Below are positions 1 through 7,616 of a DNA stretch of 10,411 nt, piece by piece; position 1 is the stretch's first letter, and every line of letters begins with the position of its first letter. The stretch spans positions 1 through 10,411 of the forward strand of contig ML978468.1 in NCBI GenBank assembly GCA_010015745.1. The letters are read 5' to 3'. Origin of the DNA: Setomelanomma holmii. Its lineage: Eukaryota > Ascomycota > Dothideomycetes > Pleosporales > Phaeosphaeriaceae. Made by a program: the position numbers and the translations under genes. The notes under the pieces are model-generated. The model had not been told where the DNA came from. It saw only the letters and a list, made by a program, of their open reading frames with translations, and did no database searches.

Positions 1-186
1 AGCCATGAGCAGCTTAAGCACAATTAGATACTTGCATTACAGTGTAGCTTTGTTTTGTGTAGTAAGCCTATATCATTAACTTACATTAGATCTGTTTGAC
101 AGAGCAGAGTGCCTCGAGATTCTGAGCTAGCTCACCTACGGTAGAGCTAACGTTAGTAGATCTCGGTACTCTGCGACTGGCTTAAA
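1..186. other. Non-coding segment with imperfect inverted repeat
   Basis: No reading frame of note. Positions 104-110 (GCAGAGT) and 168-174 (ACTCTGC) are perfect 7-bp inverted arms; the pairing continues imperfectly inward through CC and GAGAT. Between the arms, 129-148 resembles a tRNA D-arm/A-box (TAGCTCA...GGTAGAGC). I could not fold a complete cloverleaf and saw no convincing B box. It could be transposon-derived or chance structure. Confidence 0.3.
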
Positions 187-615
187 CTAGCAAGGGTATC
201 CTAGGCTAGCGAGGGTCCAACAGAATCGTCGCTTGCGCAAAGGGTGAGGGCGGTTTTGCAACGTACTGTAGATACCCTGCTCCTTCCACTTTGCGGTGAC
301 TCGTCCAATGTGGTTGTCAAGGTTGTTAATGAACTCGTCTTTGGCTTGGTCAAAGTCGTCAACAGAAAGGTGCTCGAAAAGCAGAGCATGCGCCTTGATG
401 TAATTGGTGTCAATTGGAAGAGCGTGGGAGTAGGTGGCCACAGCACGACCGAGAATTGGTCCCAGTAAGGTCAGAATGCTCTCGCGAGCGCCAGGGAATA
501 GCTTAATACAAGTCAACGACCTTGAGTAATACTGTAATATAGCTGCTGGAGCATAGTTGCTAACACTCAGGCCGGCTTGATTGGCTTGATCGAGCTTGAT
601 GATCACGTGACTAGT
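187..615 (-). pseudogene. ATG-less reading frame, possible exon relic
   Basis: A minus-strand frame of about 142 codons is open from 615 down to the stop at 187. It contains no ATG at all, and a stop codon (619-621) lies directly upstream. The encoded peptide looks protein-like: hydrophobic helix-forming stretches (IKLFPGARESILTLLGPILG, then HALLFEHLSVDDFDQAKDEF) and a basic tail (HPLRKRRFCW). I recognise no family. It could be the last exon of a gene whose upstream part was displaced by the repeat-rich DNA at 570-700, or simply a chance open frame. No splice acceptor that I trust is visible. Confidence 0.25.
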
Positions 616-697
616 CAATCAAGCCAAGCCTAGGGTTGGAAGTTTGTGTTCCAACCAAGCCTCGGAGGGCAGGCTTGATTGGAGAGCTTGATTGGCT
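574..697. repeat. GGCTTGATTGG direct/inverted repeat cluster
   Basis: The unit GGCTTGATTGG occurs at 574-584 and 672-682. The 12-mer GCTTGATTGGCT occurs at 575-586 and again at 686-697. The inverted form CAATCAAGCC lies at 616-625. Between them, GGTTGGAA (634-641) and TTCCAACC (649-656) form a perfect 8-bp stem with a 7-nt loop. Such dense short inverted units are typical of MITE or hAT/Tc1 terminal and subterminal DNA. I cannot define target-site duplications or the element borders from this one locus. Confidence 0.55.
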
Positions 698-806
698 GAA
701 TAATTTAGCGTTTCTGGCGGGAGTTTTTGTTGAGACGATTGAGTTACAGTACAGTACCTGCATAGGCAATCTCACAATAATTTCTAAGTTAATGTTGTAT
801 TTGGCT

Positions 807-813
807 TATAAAG
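807..813 (+). promoter_or_regulatory. TATA-like box upstream of hAT ORF
   Basis: TATAAAG lies 122 bp upstream of the ATG at 935, in AT-rich DNA without reading frames. Its position suits a core promoter for the hAT-derived ORF. This rests on motif and position only. Confidence 0.35.
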
Positions 814-934
814 TCTCCTAGCGCTCTTATAGAGTGTATCTGTGCACCTGAAACACGCGTCATTGTATCTTTTTTCTAGTGTCGACGACGCCTCTGCACT
901 GCCTATTTTTATTACTATTACCGTTCTTGCTGCC

Positions 935-1732
935 ATGCCAGCGCCCCAAGCTACTAAGCAGAAGTACAGAGGCAGCAATGGCCTAAATCAGCGCCTGAAG
1001 CTGAGCGGCACCGCGTTACAGCCTATTAATGTTGACGCGTCGCAGTCTCAGCGTCTATCGCCACGCAAAGCGATAATTGCAGCAACCCAGGCGACTGCGC
1101 TGTCTACCTTCGAGTCGCGATTGCGCGATACCCAAGCCGCAGACATCCTCGTCGCAACTACTGAGAGCAGCAAAGCCGCCACAGTCGCTACAGCGGGGGA
1201 CAATAGCCCCGTGGAGGAGGGATTCGACGCGCTGTTTGAGGACAACTTTGAGGGCATTGACTTCCTACGCCTGCCTAGTTATATAAACCCGTTGGCAACC
1301 CAGAAGCAGAAGAAAAGCTGGGTATATCGACACGGTTACCGCGTTGCGCTACGCAACGACCCATCGCGAATCTTCTTTGTCTGCCGCTACTGCCACCAGC
1401 GTAAGATTATAGATGTTGGCGGTGGTGGCTTATACGAGACAACGACGTCAACGTCAACATCAGCGCGCCATCTTGAGCAAGAGAAGCGCGGCCATAGTCA
1501 CCTGGCGCCTAGTAAGGCGCGTCTGACAAAGGCAATTGATGGGTCGCTGCGTGCTATCATCAAGAACGGTAAAGTCAAGGTTACTCAGGCTGTTGCTAAC
1601 GAGCTATCGGGCTTTGACTGTCAGGACTTTCGCGTAGCTGCTGTTAGTTGGCTCGTTAAAAACAATCACCCACTGCGCGAGTTCGAAACGCCAGCATTTC
1701 GCGCAATGCTCAAGGCTGCGAACCAGGGGTAA
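935..1732 (+). CDS. hAT transposase N-terminal half (BED zinc finger only)
   Basis: The frame encodes 265 aa from the ATG at 935, which sits in a good fungal context (GCTGCCATG). The frame is open further upstream (to 842) but without an earlier ATG. Residues 1-125 are polar and low in predicted structure. Residues 128-190 form a BED-type zinc finger: C150-x2-C153 in FVCRYCHQRK, then H179 and H187. Residues 229-263 (CQDFRVAAVSWLVKNNHPL and following) match the conserved segment that precedes the RNase H-like catalytic domain in fungal hAT transposases, and the same segment recurs in the hAT fragment at the right end of this window. The ORF stops right after FRAMLKAANQG, so the whole catalytic and dimerisation region is missing. 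The sequence at the stop, AGGGGTAAGA, contains a splice-donor-like GTAAGA, but no catalytic coding follows. The frame has no internal stops despite the truncation. It would be a nuclear DNA-binding protein if expressed; it may equally be a young truncated element. Confidence 0.75.
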   Translation: MPAPQATKQKYRGSNGLNQRLKLSGTALQPINVDASQSQRLSPRKAIIAATQATALSTFESRLRDTQAADILVATTESSKAATVATAGDNSPVEEGFDALFEDNFEGIDFLRLPSYINPLATQKQKKSWVYRHGYRVALRNDPSRIFFVCRYCHQRKIIDVGGGGLYETTTSTSTSARHLEQEKRGHSHLAPSKARLTKAIDGSLRAIIKNGKVKVTQAVANELSGFDCQDFRVAAVSWLVKNNHPLREFETPAFRAMLKAANQG

Positions 1733-1755
1733 GACAATCGAGCGGCATGTGCAAT

Positions 1756-1784
1756 GCGGAAACTGGAAATGCATGTGAGTGTAC
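1756..1784 (+). repeat. 29-bp dispersed repeat, copy A
   Basis: This 29-bp stretch starts GCGGAAACTG and ends GTGAGTGTAC. It begins 24 bp after the stop of the hAT-derived ORF. It differs at 3 positions from the copy at 7260-7288 and at 4 from the inverted copy at 3406-3434. Its place just behind the hAT ORF suggests that it is hAT 3'-end or subterminal sequence, which is an inference. Confidence 0.65.
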
Positions 1785-1889
1785 AGAGATATCGAGCAGC
1801 TACTGTAACGTACAGTGATTACTTGGCTAAGTACATCACGAACTACACGGCCCACTAAGCACCAGATGACAGCACCATTCCTAGGTTGG

Positions 1890-2960
1890 CTAGTGCGTTA
1901 CACGCACTCGGATGATGCCCACTTTTTTTTCGCTTGGTATCTCTAACCTAACCATAACTTCATCCATGTTTACAATTGGCCTGTGATGGGTGAGAGCAGG
2001 AGTACCGCGCTCGAAAACGGCAAGTGGACTCGTTACTGGAGATAACCAGTTACCGTAGTGTCTGTTGTTATGAAAAGAATATTTTTTGCTGTCATGGCTG
2101 ATGATGACTGCAGATGTCTCAATTGTATCCCCATCATCGTAGCTCCAATCGAAGATACCAAGCGCTTCTTCGGGATAGACAAAGTCTATAGTATTAAACC
2201 AGCAGCACCGCAAGTTTAGCCTAAAGATCTGTAGTCGAATATTGGAGGCTGCTGGTGTTGTGGCGGGAGTCAAACTGGTATTTGTGCACGGCAGCGTGGA
2301 TATACTGTGCTCCAACCAGGAGTATGCTATGTCCGTGCGGCTCCCGAGCTTCTCGAAAACTTGGTCCGTCAGGGTAAATCTGACAGAGGGAGTTAACGCG
2401 TTTGTAGATGGCTCTGGAGGGCAATAAGCTATCGCTATCAGGTCGATGACGAAGTCATTTCCATATTTCTTAATAAATCTTTCGGTATGATTCAATCGTT
2501 CATGTAGCAGATGCGCCCTACATCCTAGGAGTATGATGTTGACTCCGGCATCCGTGAGTAGTTCTATCTCTTCAGGCTTGGTGAATACGTCGCGGACAGG
2601 ATTCATATACTTCTCCCTCTGGCGCGTCGTGAGATGGCAACCTGTGGCAGCAAGCAGTCTCGCAATGTCGAAAGGTAAAAGCCATATGACTACAGCTAGT
2701 AGCGATTGCGGCTTCACCCTTGCAGGCAGCAAAATCAACTTAGGCCGATGTGACAGCAAGGGTCTAGCCCACTTTTTGTTGATAGCTGACCAGTTAAACT
2801 GTCTGTTTGGCGCCCCCACCGTCAGCGCTATATCGTTTACGGAAGGTGGGGCTAAGCAGCACATGTTACAGCCAGTATGATGGGGTGAAGCCGCAATCGC
2901 TAGCGACTGTATCGAATCTTGCACTCCTGTCAAATTGAACAGCCGGGCTAGTGAACACAT
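1890..2960 (-). CDS. Hypothetical protein, possibly F-box-like
   Basis: The frame encodes 356 aa from the ATG at 2958-2960. It stays open without another ATG up to about 3095, so an upstream exon is possible. An out-of-frame ATG at 3008-3010 opens a short uORF that overlaps the start. I do not recognise the family firmly. Residues 82-126 (LLPFDIARLLAATG, then TRQREKYMNPVRDVF) resemble the second half of degenerate fungal F-boxes. Residues 127-178 (PEEIELLTDAGVNIILLGCR...) look like a conserved alpha/beta segment that follows such boxes in fungal hypotheticals. Other visible traits are a Cys cluster CNMCC (31-35), a Ser/Thr/Pro stretch (220-238) and an acidic YDDGD at 274-278. There is no signal peptide or membrane span. 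If it is F-box-like, it would recruit substrates to an SCF ubiquitin ligase, but the Skp1-binding N-terminal half of the box is not clear. The long intact frame argues for a real gene. It converges on the hAT ORF, with about 157 bp between their stops. Confidence 0.55.
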   Translation of the reverse strand: MCSLARLFNLTGVQDSIQSLAIAASPHHTGCNMCCLAPPSVNDIALTVGAPNRQFNWSAINKKWARPLLSHRPKLILLPARVKPQSLLAVVIWLLPFDIARLLAATGCHLTTRQREKYMNPVRDVFTKPEEIELLTDAGVNIILLGCRAHLLHERLNHTERFIKKYGNDFVIDLIAIAYCPPEPSTNALTPSVRFTLTDQVFEKLGSRTDIAYSWLEHSISTLPCTNTSLTPATTPAASNIRLQIFRLNLRCCWFNTIDFVYPEEALGIFDWSYDDGDTIETSAVIISHDSKKYSFHNNRHYGNWLSPVTSPLAVFERGTPALTHHRPIVNMDEVMVRLEIPSEKKVGIIRVRVTH

Positions 2961-4427
2961 AATGCTTGAAGGGTTCCTCCAGGATTGACTTGAATATAGT
3001 GCAACCACATGGGCTGATTTGTATGATATCCTATTATAGCTGGTTCTGTCTGGTGGGCAAGTGCATCTGCCTATAAGCTCAGAGCTCCTTAAGCATTACT
3101 GTAACATCACAGAACAAAACACTAGATAGCAAATACAATTGTTGATCACAGCCTACACCCGACACTGCTGCTCATGCGATTACATTAAGCAATTTGCGAA
3201 TAGTAATTCATATAGTGTGACGGGTATGAGAGGAGCGCATCACGTATGCCACGTGCTGGTGGTCTGATGCTGCTTCCTCATATTACTGTATCAAGCACCT
3301 CTTACCTGAAGTGGATCATAAATACGTCATTTAAACAGACGCTGCTAATAGCCCCAGTAAGAGGTCATCACCAACACAGCAGACAAAAATAGAGCACATG
3401 ATACTGTACACCCTCATGCACTTGCAGTTTCCGCTTTCCGCGGGCTGCCCAGTTGTCGTCCCACGCTCATCCCTGTTTCGCTTGGCACAAGCTTTACCCC
3501 AACCACTCTAGCTCCAGTCAGCGTGACTCCTCGCTACTTCAACCCCCACTTCTACTCATTGAGAACGAAGAAACGAACCGATGGTGGAGTGTTCGCGACA
3601 ACAGCTCATGGAAAACACTAAACGGATGCTGCGAGGTCATGGTTTTGAGGGCGATGCGCAAGCGTTGGGTTTTGAGGCGGGCGGGCTTCTGGTTGGCGTA
3701 GAATGAGGACACGCCAATGGAAGGATCGCTTTCGAGCCGAGGAGCAGGCGCAGCAGGCGTGAGGCACAGGTAGAGCCGCGGCCACAAATAGAAATGGGAA
3801 GGTTAAGACAATGTTCGTACACAGCTGTCAATGCTGAAAACATCACGTACTTCGTAAGATCATGATCAGAATCAGCAGCACGGGATCGAAATGGATGTAG
3901 TGGATCAAGTTACAGTGTATTTCGAACAAGGAAGAGAATTGGTGTAACTGCGTGAGCAGTGTCGGTCGGAGGCTGTGATCAACGATTGTATTGCTATCTG
4001 TTGTCGTGTTGTGATTATGATGTTCCAGGAGCTCTCGGCTCAGAGGTAAGTGCACTTGCCCATAGGGCAGTGCCTACTACAATAGGATAACATGTGACTT
4101 CAGCCACGTGGTTACAATTGGTTACACGGCCTGGGCCTTTCTCCGATTAGAGCTCACCGGTCTCCAACGCCACCACTAACCCCAAACTGCACGCTTACCA
4201 ATCTGCATTTAGGACGCACTGTTGCCTAGATGCCAACGAGGCGTGGCATATATCAATTTGCTGCATGTACACGGTCTTCGAAATCAACACACTTTCTTAA
4301 GCCCATGGCTTTAAATTGTTTAATCAACAATATGACTTCCGGACGCTGCTCTAAGTATACATAGCACCAATCTAATCCTCTACACTGAAGTCCGAGCTCC
4401 AACTTCGGTACCCTGAAAGCAAACACC
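2961..4427. other. Intergenic region, no supported gene
   Basis: The region separates the minus-strand F-box-like gene from the HET gene. Every frame above 60 codons here that starts at a non-ATG codon lacks homology I recognise, and the only ATG-started ones are short and of biased composition. Visible items are the inverted 29-bp repeat copy at 3406-3434, several TACTGT heptamer-type motifs (3095, 3283 and 3402 areas), and an inverted pair ACCTCTTAC (3297-3305) / GTAAGAGGT (3357-3365). Near the HET start, TATACATA (about 4356-4363) and CCAAT (4367-4371) could serve as core promoter elements. Confidence 0.5.
3406..3434 (-). repeat. 29-bp dispersed repeat, copy C (inverted)
   Basis: Read on the minus strand, this is the same 29-bp unit as copies A and B, with 26 of 29 bases matching copy B. 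The match to copy B extends 4 bp further on one side (GAAAGCGGAAAC). It lies alone in intergenic DNA with no adjacent transposase coding, so it could be a solo terminal fragment or a MITE remnant. Confidence 0.65.
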
Positions 4428-6667
4428 ATGGAGACCTCAGTTCTAACCCCATCTTCGCTTGGTCAACATTTGAATGGGTAATAGCTTCAATTCACTTCTG
4501 TTTACAATACCTACTCGTTACAAAATCTCCTTCGTCCCGCTTCCGCAAGTACCCAAGCAATCGTCACACGAAGCACGTACAGAGTACTGCATTGCAACTG
4601 ACAGTCTTTGCAAGGGCGGTTTTTCGATACTCGGACAGCCTAAGTGACCGACAACTACGACTACTCGATCTTAACTTCGGTCATGGCGACGAGATCGTCT
4701 GTCTCGATATCCAGACGTACAGCATTAACGATCATCCGCCGTACATCGCACTATCTTACACATGGGGAGACCCAAACGACACTGTGCCCGTCCTGTGTAA
4801 TGGGAGAGTCATCGCTGTGACTCGAAATCTTAAAGAAGCTTTGTGGCAATTTCGAGAAGATCGCAAAAGATTGGTCAGATCGAAGTCCTCTACGATGTCT
4901 CGTAGCCGGCTTCTGCACTTCTGGATCGATGCCATTTGTATCGACCAGACAAACAACAAGGAGAAGAGCTTCCAGGTTGGTATGATGGCAGAGATCTATC
5001 AGCGGGCTTGTCATGTCTTTGCGTGGTTGGGACCAGCAGACAAGAGCAGCGACTTAGCGATTCGTTGCATTAACACCATCGGAACAATGGCGGAAGCTTA
5101 TGGTATGGAAGATGCGTTCGAAGCATGCCACGAAATATGGCATAAGATGTTTTTCGTGCGCGGGGGAATTCAGCGACTTGCCTCGATCGACCCAGTCATC
5201 AAAAATGTAGATGGATCCCTATTTACGGTATCCGGCAAGGCCTTCCAACTTCTATTCGATGTCGTTAGCGGCTGGAGCAGTCAGAGCAACTTGCTACCAA
5301 TCACTGAGTTGAAAGATTTCTTTACCAGATCGTGGTGGACACGGATGTGGGTCTTGCAGGAAATTACTCTTTCAGGGGACACACATTTCATTTGCGGAGC
5401 GCAAAGACTCTCAAGGACCCGCTGCGACGCTTTTATACAAATGTATGCTGCGCTATGGAAAATTATCGCTACTGCGTTTCAGAAAGATCAAACATCTTTA
5501 AACCAGTACCAGCGCGGGATTGTCACGGGATTCTTTCATCACCGTCCCACTATCCTGCTTTCCATGCCAAGGATACATCATGAAAGCAGATTCCAACTGG
5601 CAGCCCTCCTTCGTACGACGTGCGTTGGCAGCATAAACCTGAACCGGCATGGACCTCATAACCTCGAATCAACATTGCCAGAGGACAAAGTCTTCGCCCT
5701 GCTAGGCCTGGCTGCAGATCGAAAGGAGTTGAAACGTTTTGGCATTGTCCCAAACTATAATATTCCGTATGAACAAACATATGCTACTACGATGGCAGCA
5801 CTACTACGACAGGGTCATATATCCCTGCTCTCAATGTGTCAAACCCCAAGGTCATCAGATCTCCCATCTTGGGTTCCGGATTGGTCTCGATCCGTGACTG
5901 ATATGTTGCAGGATGTACGGAACGATCATATAACTCTGTATCCAGAGTTCAGTTCCTCAGGACATGGGACCCATGGAGCTTCAATCAAGATATTCGAGGA
6001 TATTGGGGTAGTAAAGCGCATATCAATAAAGTCTTATCTTTACGATGAGATTTATCAGGTCGGTCGTTTCGCCAATCGGACTGACAGTAAAGAGGTACCA
6101 CTTTCGCAGACGTACTCATGGCCGATAGACTGGCTGCTCGAGATCATGCGCCTAAGCTATTGCAGGAAGAAAGATTACAAAGGATTTCGCAATCGATTAC
6201 GTGCAAGCGGACGAAGTTCAATCGGGGACGTTGGATGGAACGAAGATGGGGAGATTGACCGGGTCGGAGATGTTCGGTTTGCTGATGCTGTTATCCTCCT
6301 AAGTGACGGACTTCAGTTAATCAGAAATGCGCGCTTTAAAGTTGAGGCACAACGCTTCATAGCCAGTCAGAAAATGAACAGTGTAGTCAGGGACAGGATC
6401 AGGAAAAAGCTTCGACTGCCATCAGAGATCATAGGAAAGAGCTTGGGACGGCTTCCTTTCGTGACTCAGAAGGGTCATCTTGGCCTGAGTTCTGAACGTG
6501 TAATGCAGGGTGATGTGATTGCAATAATTGCAGGAAGCCAGGTTCCGTTTGTACTTAGACCGCAGGAAAAGAGGCAGTTTAGCGTGGTCAGCGAAGCCTA
6601 CGTGGACGGCATTATGGATGGTGAGACTGTAGGCATCTCAGACTACAGTTATATCACCTTAGTATAG
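4428..6667 (+). CDS. HET-domain (heterokaryon incompatibility) protein
   Basis: The inferred gene has two exons, 4428-4477 and 4615-6667, giving 700 aa. The long exon is open from 4376 but has no in-frame ATG until inside the HET domain. The ATG at 4428 has an ideal context (CACCATGG). A GTAATA donor at 4478, a CTGAC branch site at 4598-4602 and an AAG acceptor ending at 4614 join it in phase. HET domain (PF06985) blocks are YIALSYTWGD (60-69), WIDAICIDQ (120-128), AWLG (153-156) and WWTRMWVLQE (257-266). EDKVFALLGLA (373-383) and LPSWVPDWS (433-441) are typical of the downstream region, and GIMDGE near the C-terminus is the usual HET-protein ending, so the protein appears full length. HET proteins act in the cytoplasm to trigger growth arrest or cell death after fusion of incompatible hyphae, often with a partner allele or NLR. 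No NACHT, WD40 or ankyrin part is present here. The HET assignment is firm; the first exon is a prediction. Confidence 0.88.
4478..4614 (+). other. Predicted intron 1 of the HET gene
   Basis: The intron is 137 nt with donor GTAATA and acceptor GCAAG. A CTGAC branch site has its branch A 13 nt before the end of the intron. Splicing joins AAT GG to G GCG, preserving frame (Gly at the junction). Without splicing, the ATG at 4428 reads into TAA at 4479 and the HET frame has no start. It is longer than most fungal introns, so another first exon is possible. Confidence 0.55.
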
Positions 6668-6704
6668 ACTTTTCCATCTACGTACAAGCAACAAGACAAC
6701 CATA

Positions 6705-7107
6705 TATTACTTGTGTATCGCCTATTGCAAAATTATGGCATCCAGCTATAGTGGGGCAAGAGAAAAGACACTCTACTTAAGGAGTACAAAACAATAGAGG
6801 ATGCAGCACTATGCCATACAGTATCCTGAGTGCCTTTCAAGGTTCACCTACCAAAGCTATGGAGATCGAGGCATCTATTCTCCCCATCGAACTTAGAGCA
6901 GAGAAGCTCTGCCATCAGTACGCGTTACGGATGCTATCTTTTTCTGAGAGTCATCCTCTTAGGAAAGAACTACAGCTACGTACTCTTTCACAGCTACAGG
7001 CACTAGCAAAATTGAGTTCTCGGTGTTTGCCGTGTTTTTCTCGTGCCTTCTACTGTGCGTTAAGATCAATCGCGCTAACGTTAAGGGAACTGTATCATAC
7101 GCTGTAA
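6705..7107 (+). mobile_element. Decayed LINE (Tad-like) ORF2 fragment
   Basis: The remnant covers the connection between reverse transcriptase and RNase H of a fungal non-LTR element. In three successive frames I read CVSPIA (from 6712), then YGIQL-stop-WGKRK...EDAAL (from 6734), then LSAFQGSPTKAMEIEASILP...HQYALRML...SHPLRKEL (from about 6826). This follows the usual order CVRPI-YG..W--AALR.ISGAF..SP.KAME.EA..PPI..R...YA.R----HP.R. The remnant is broken by a 1-base shift near 6733, a TAG at 6749-6751 where Trp is expected, a TGA at 6827-6829 and another frame shift. An ATG-started 98-codon frame at 6811-7107 lies inside it but is not a gene in its own right. The upstream RT and downstream RNase H domains are absent. 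The Tad assignment rests on clade frequency in fungi, not on a diagnostic residue. Confidence 0.7.
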
Positions 7108-7616
7108 GATACTGTCAATACTAGTAAGTAATAGGCCTAGACGTTACCGCATCCAGAAAACGAGGAGTCATGCTGACTGAAGCTAGAGCGGTTAGGGCAA
7201 AGCCTATGCTAAGCGGGACTGGGGTACGCGTGGGGTGACATCCGATTAGCGTGTAGAAAGCGGAAACTGCAAGTGAATGTGAGTGTACTCAGATTCGCTT
7301 CCCTGCGTGGTTTCACACCGGACTTACTGCTTCGCGTGGTTACCTTTTGATTCACTGCATTCACTGCAATATACTGTGCTGTACTGTACAGGTCCTTCAC
7401 GACTTGTAATATTCCATGAATGAAACCACAGCAAGGGTTGATGTCATCCGAAAGACCCTCCCTTGACGCAAACTCTCACGGTAAGCAGATTAGCGTCATC
7501 ATCTGACAGGCCTTATGCTGTCTGGTGGATGCTGACGCTGAGCAGTGATGCAAAGTCCAATAGCACTATATGGGATTATGTACATCTCATTTTGAATCGC
7601 GACTCAGCCTTTAGAC
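7108..7616. other. Intergenic TE-derived spacer and promoter
   Basis: There is no supported gene. The left part carries the 29-bp repeat (7260-7288), a tandem TTCACTGCA doublet (7351-7359 and 7360-7368) and a TACTGTGCTGTACTGTACAG cluster (7372-7391), all of a kind seen near transposon ends. The right part leads into the secreted-protein gene, with CCAAT at 7557-7561 and a TATATG at about 7567, around 50-60 bp before the ATG at 7617. Confidence 0.4.
7260..7288 (+). repeat. 29-bp dispersed repeat, copy B
   Basis: The core is GCGGAAACTGCAAGTG followed by ATGTGAGTGTAC with one intervening base. It has 26 of 29 bases matching copy A and 26 of 29 matching the inverted copy C. It lies 150 bp beyond the LINE remnant and 90 bp before a TACTGTAC-rich cluster, so it may mark one end of a separate small element. 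Confidence 0.65.

Noticed and set aside
104..175. tRNA-like segment: 7-bp acceptor-like arms 72 nt apart and an A-box-like sequence at 129-148
   Set aside because: The anticodon stem does not pair, no good B box is present, and the A-box-like stretch is not at the position required by the outer arms.
2533..2880. 115-codon plus-strand ATG ORF
   Set aside because: It lies wholly antisense to the longer 356-codon frame and has no recognisable domain.
3581..3706. 41-codon ATG ORF with good composition (ends GGLLVGVE)
   Set aside because: It is short, has no recognisable motif, and no convincing downstream exon. Overlapping frames on both strands look equally open.
3637..3843. Minus-strand ATG ORF of 68 codons
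   Set aside because: It is Ser/Pro/Leu-rich with no domain and overlaps equally plausible frames; a chance ORF is more likely.
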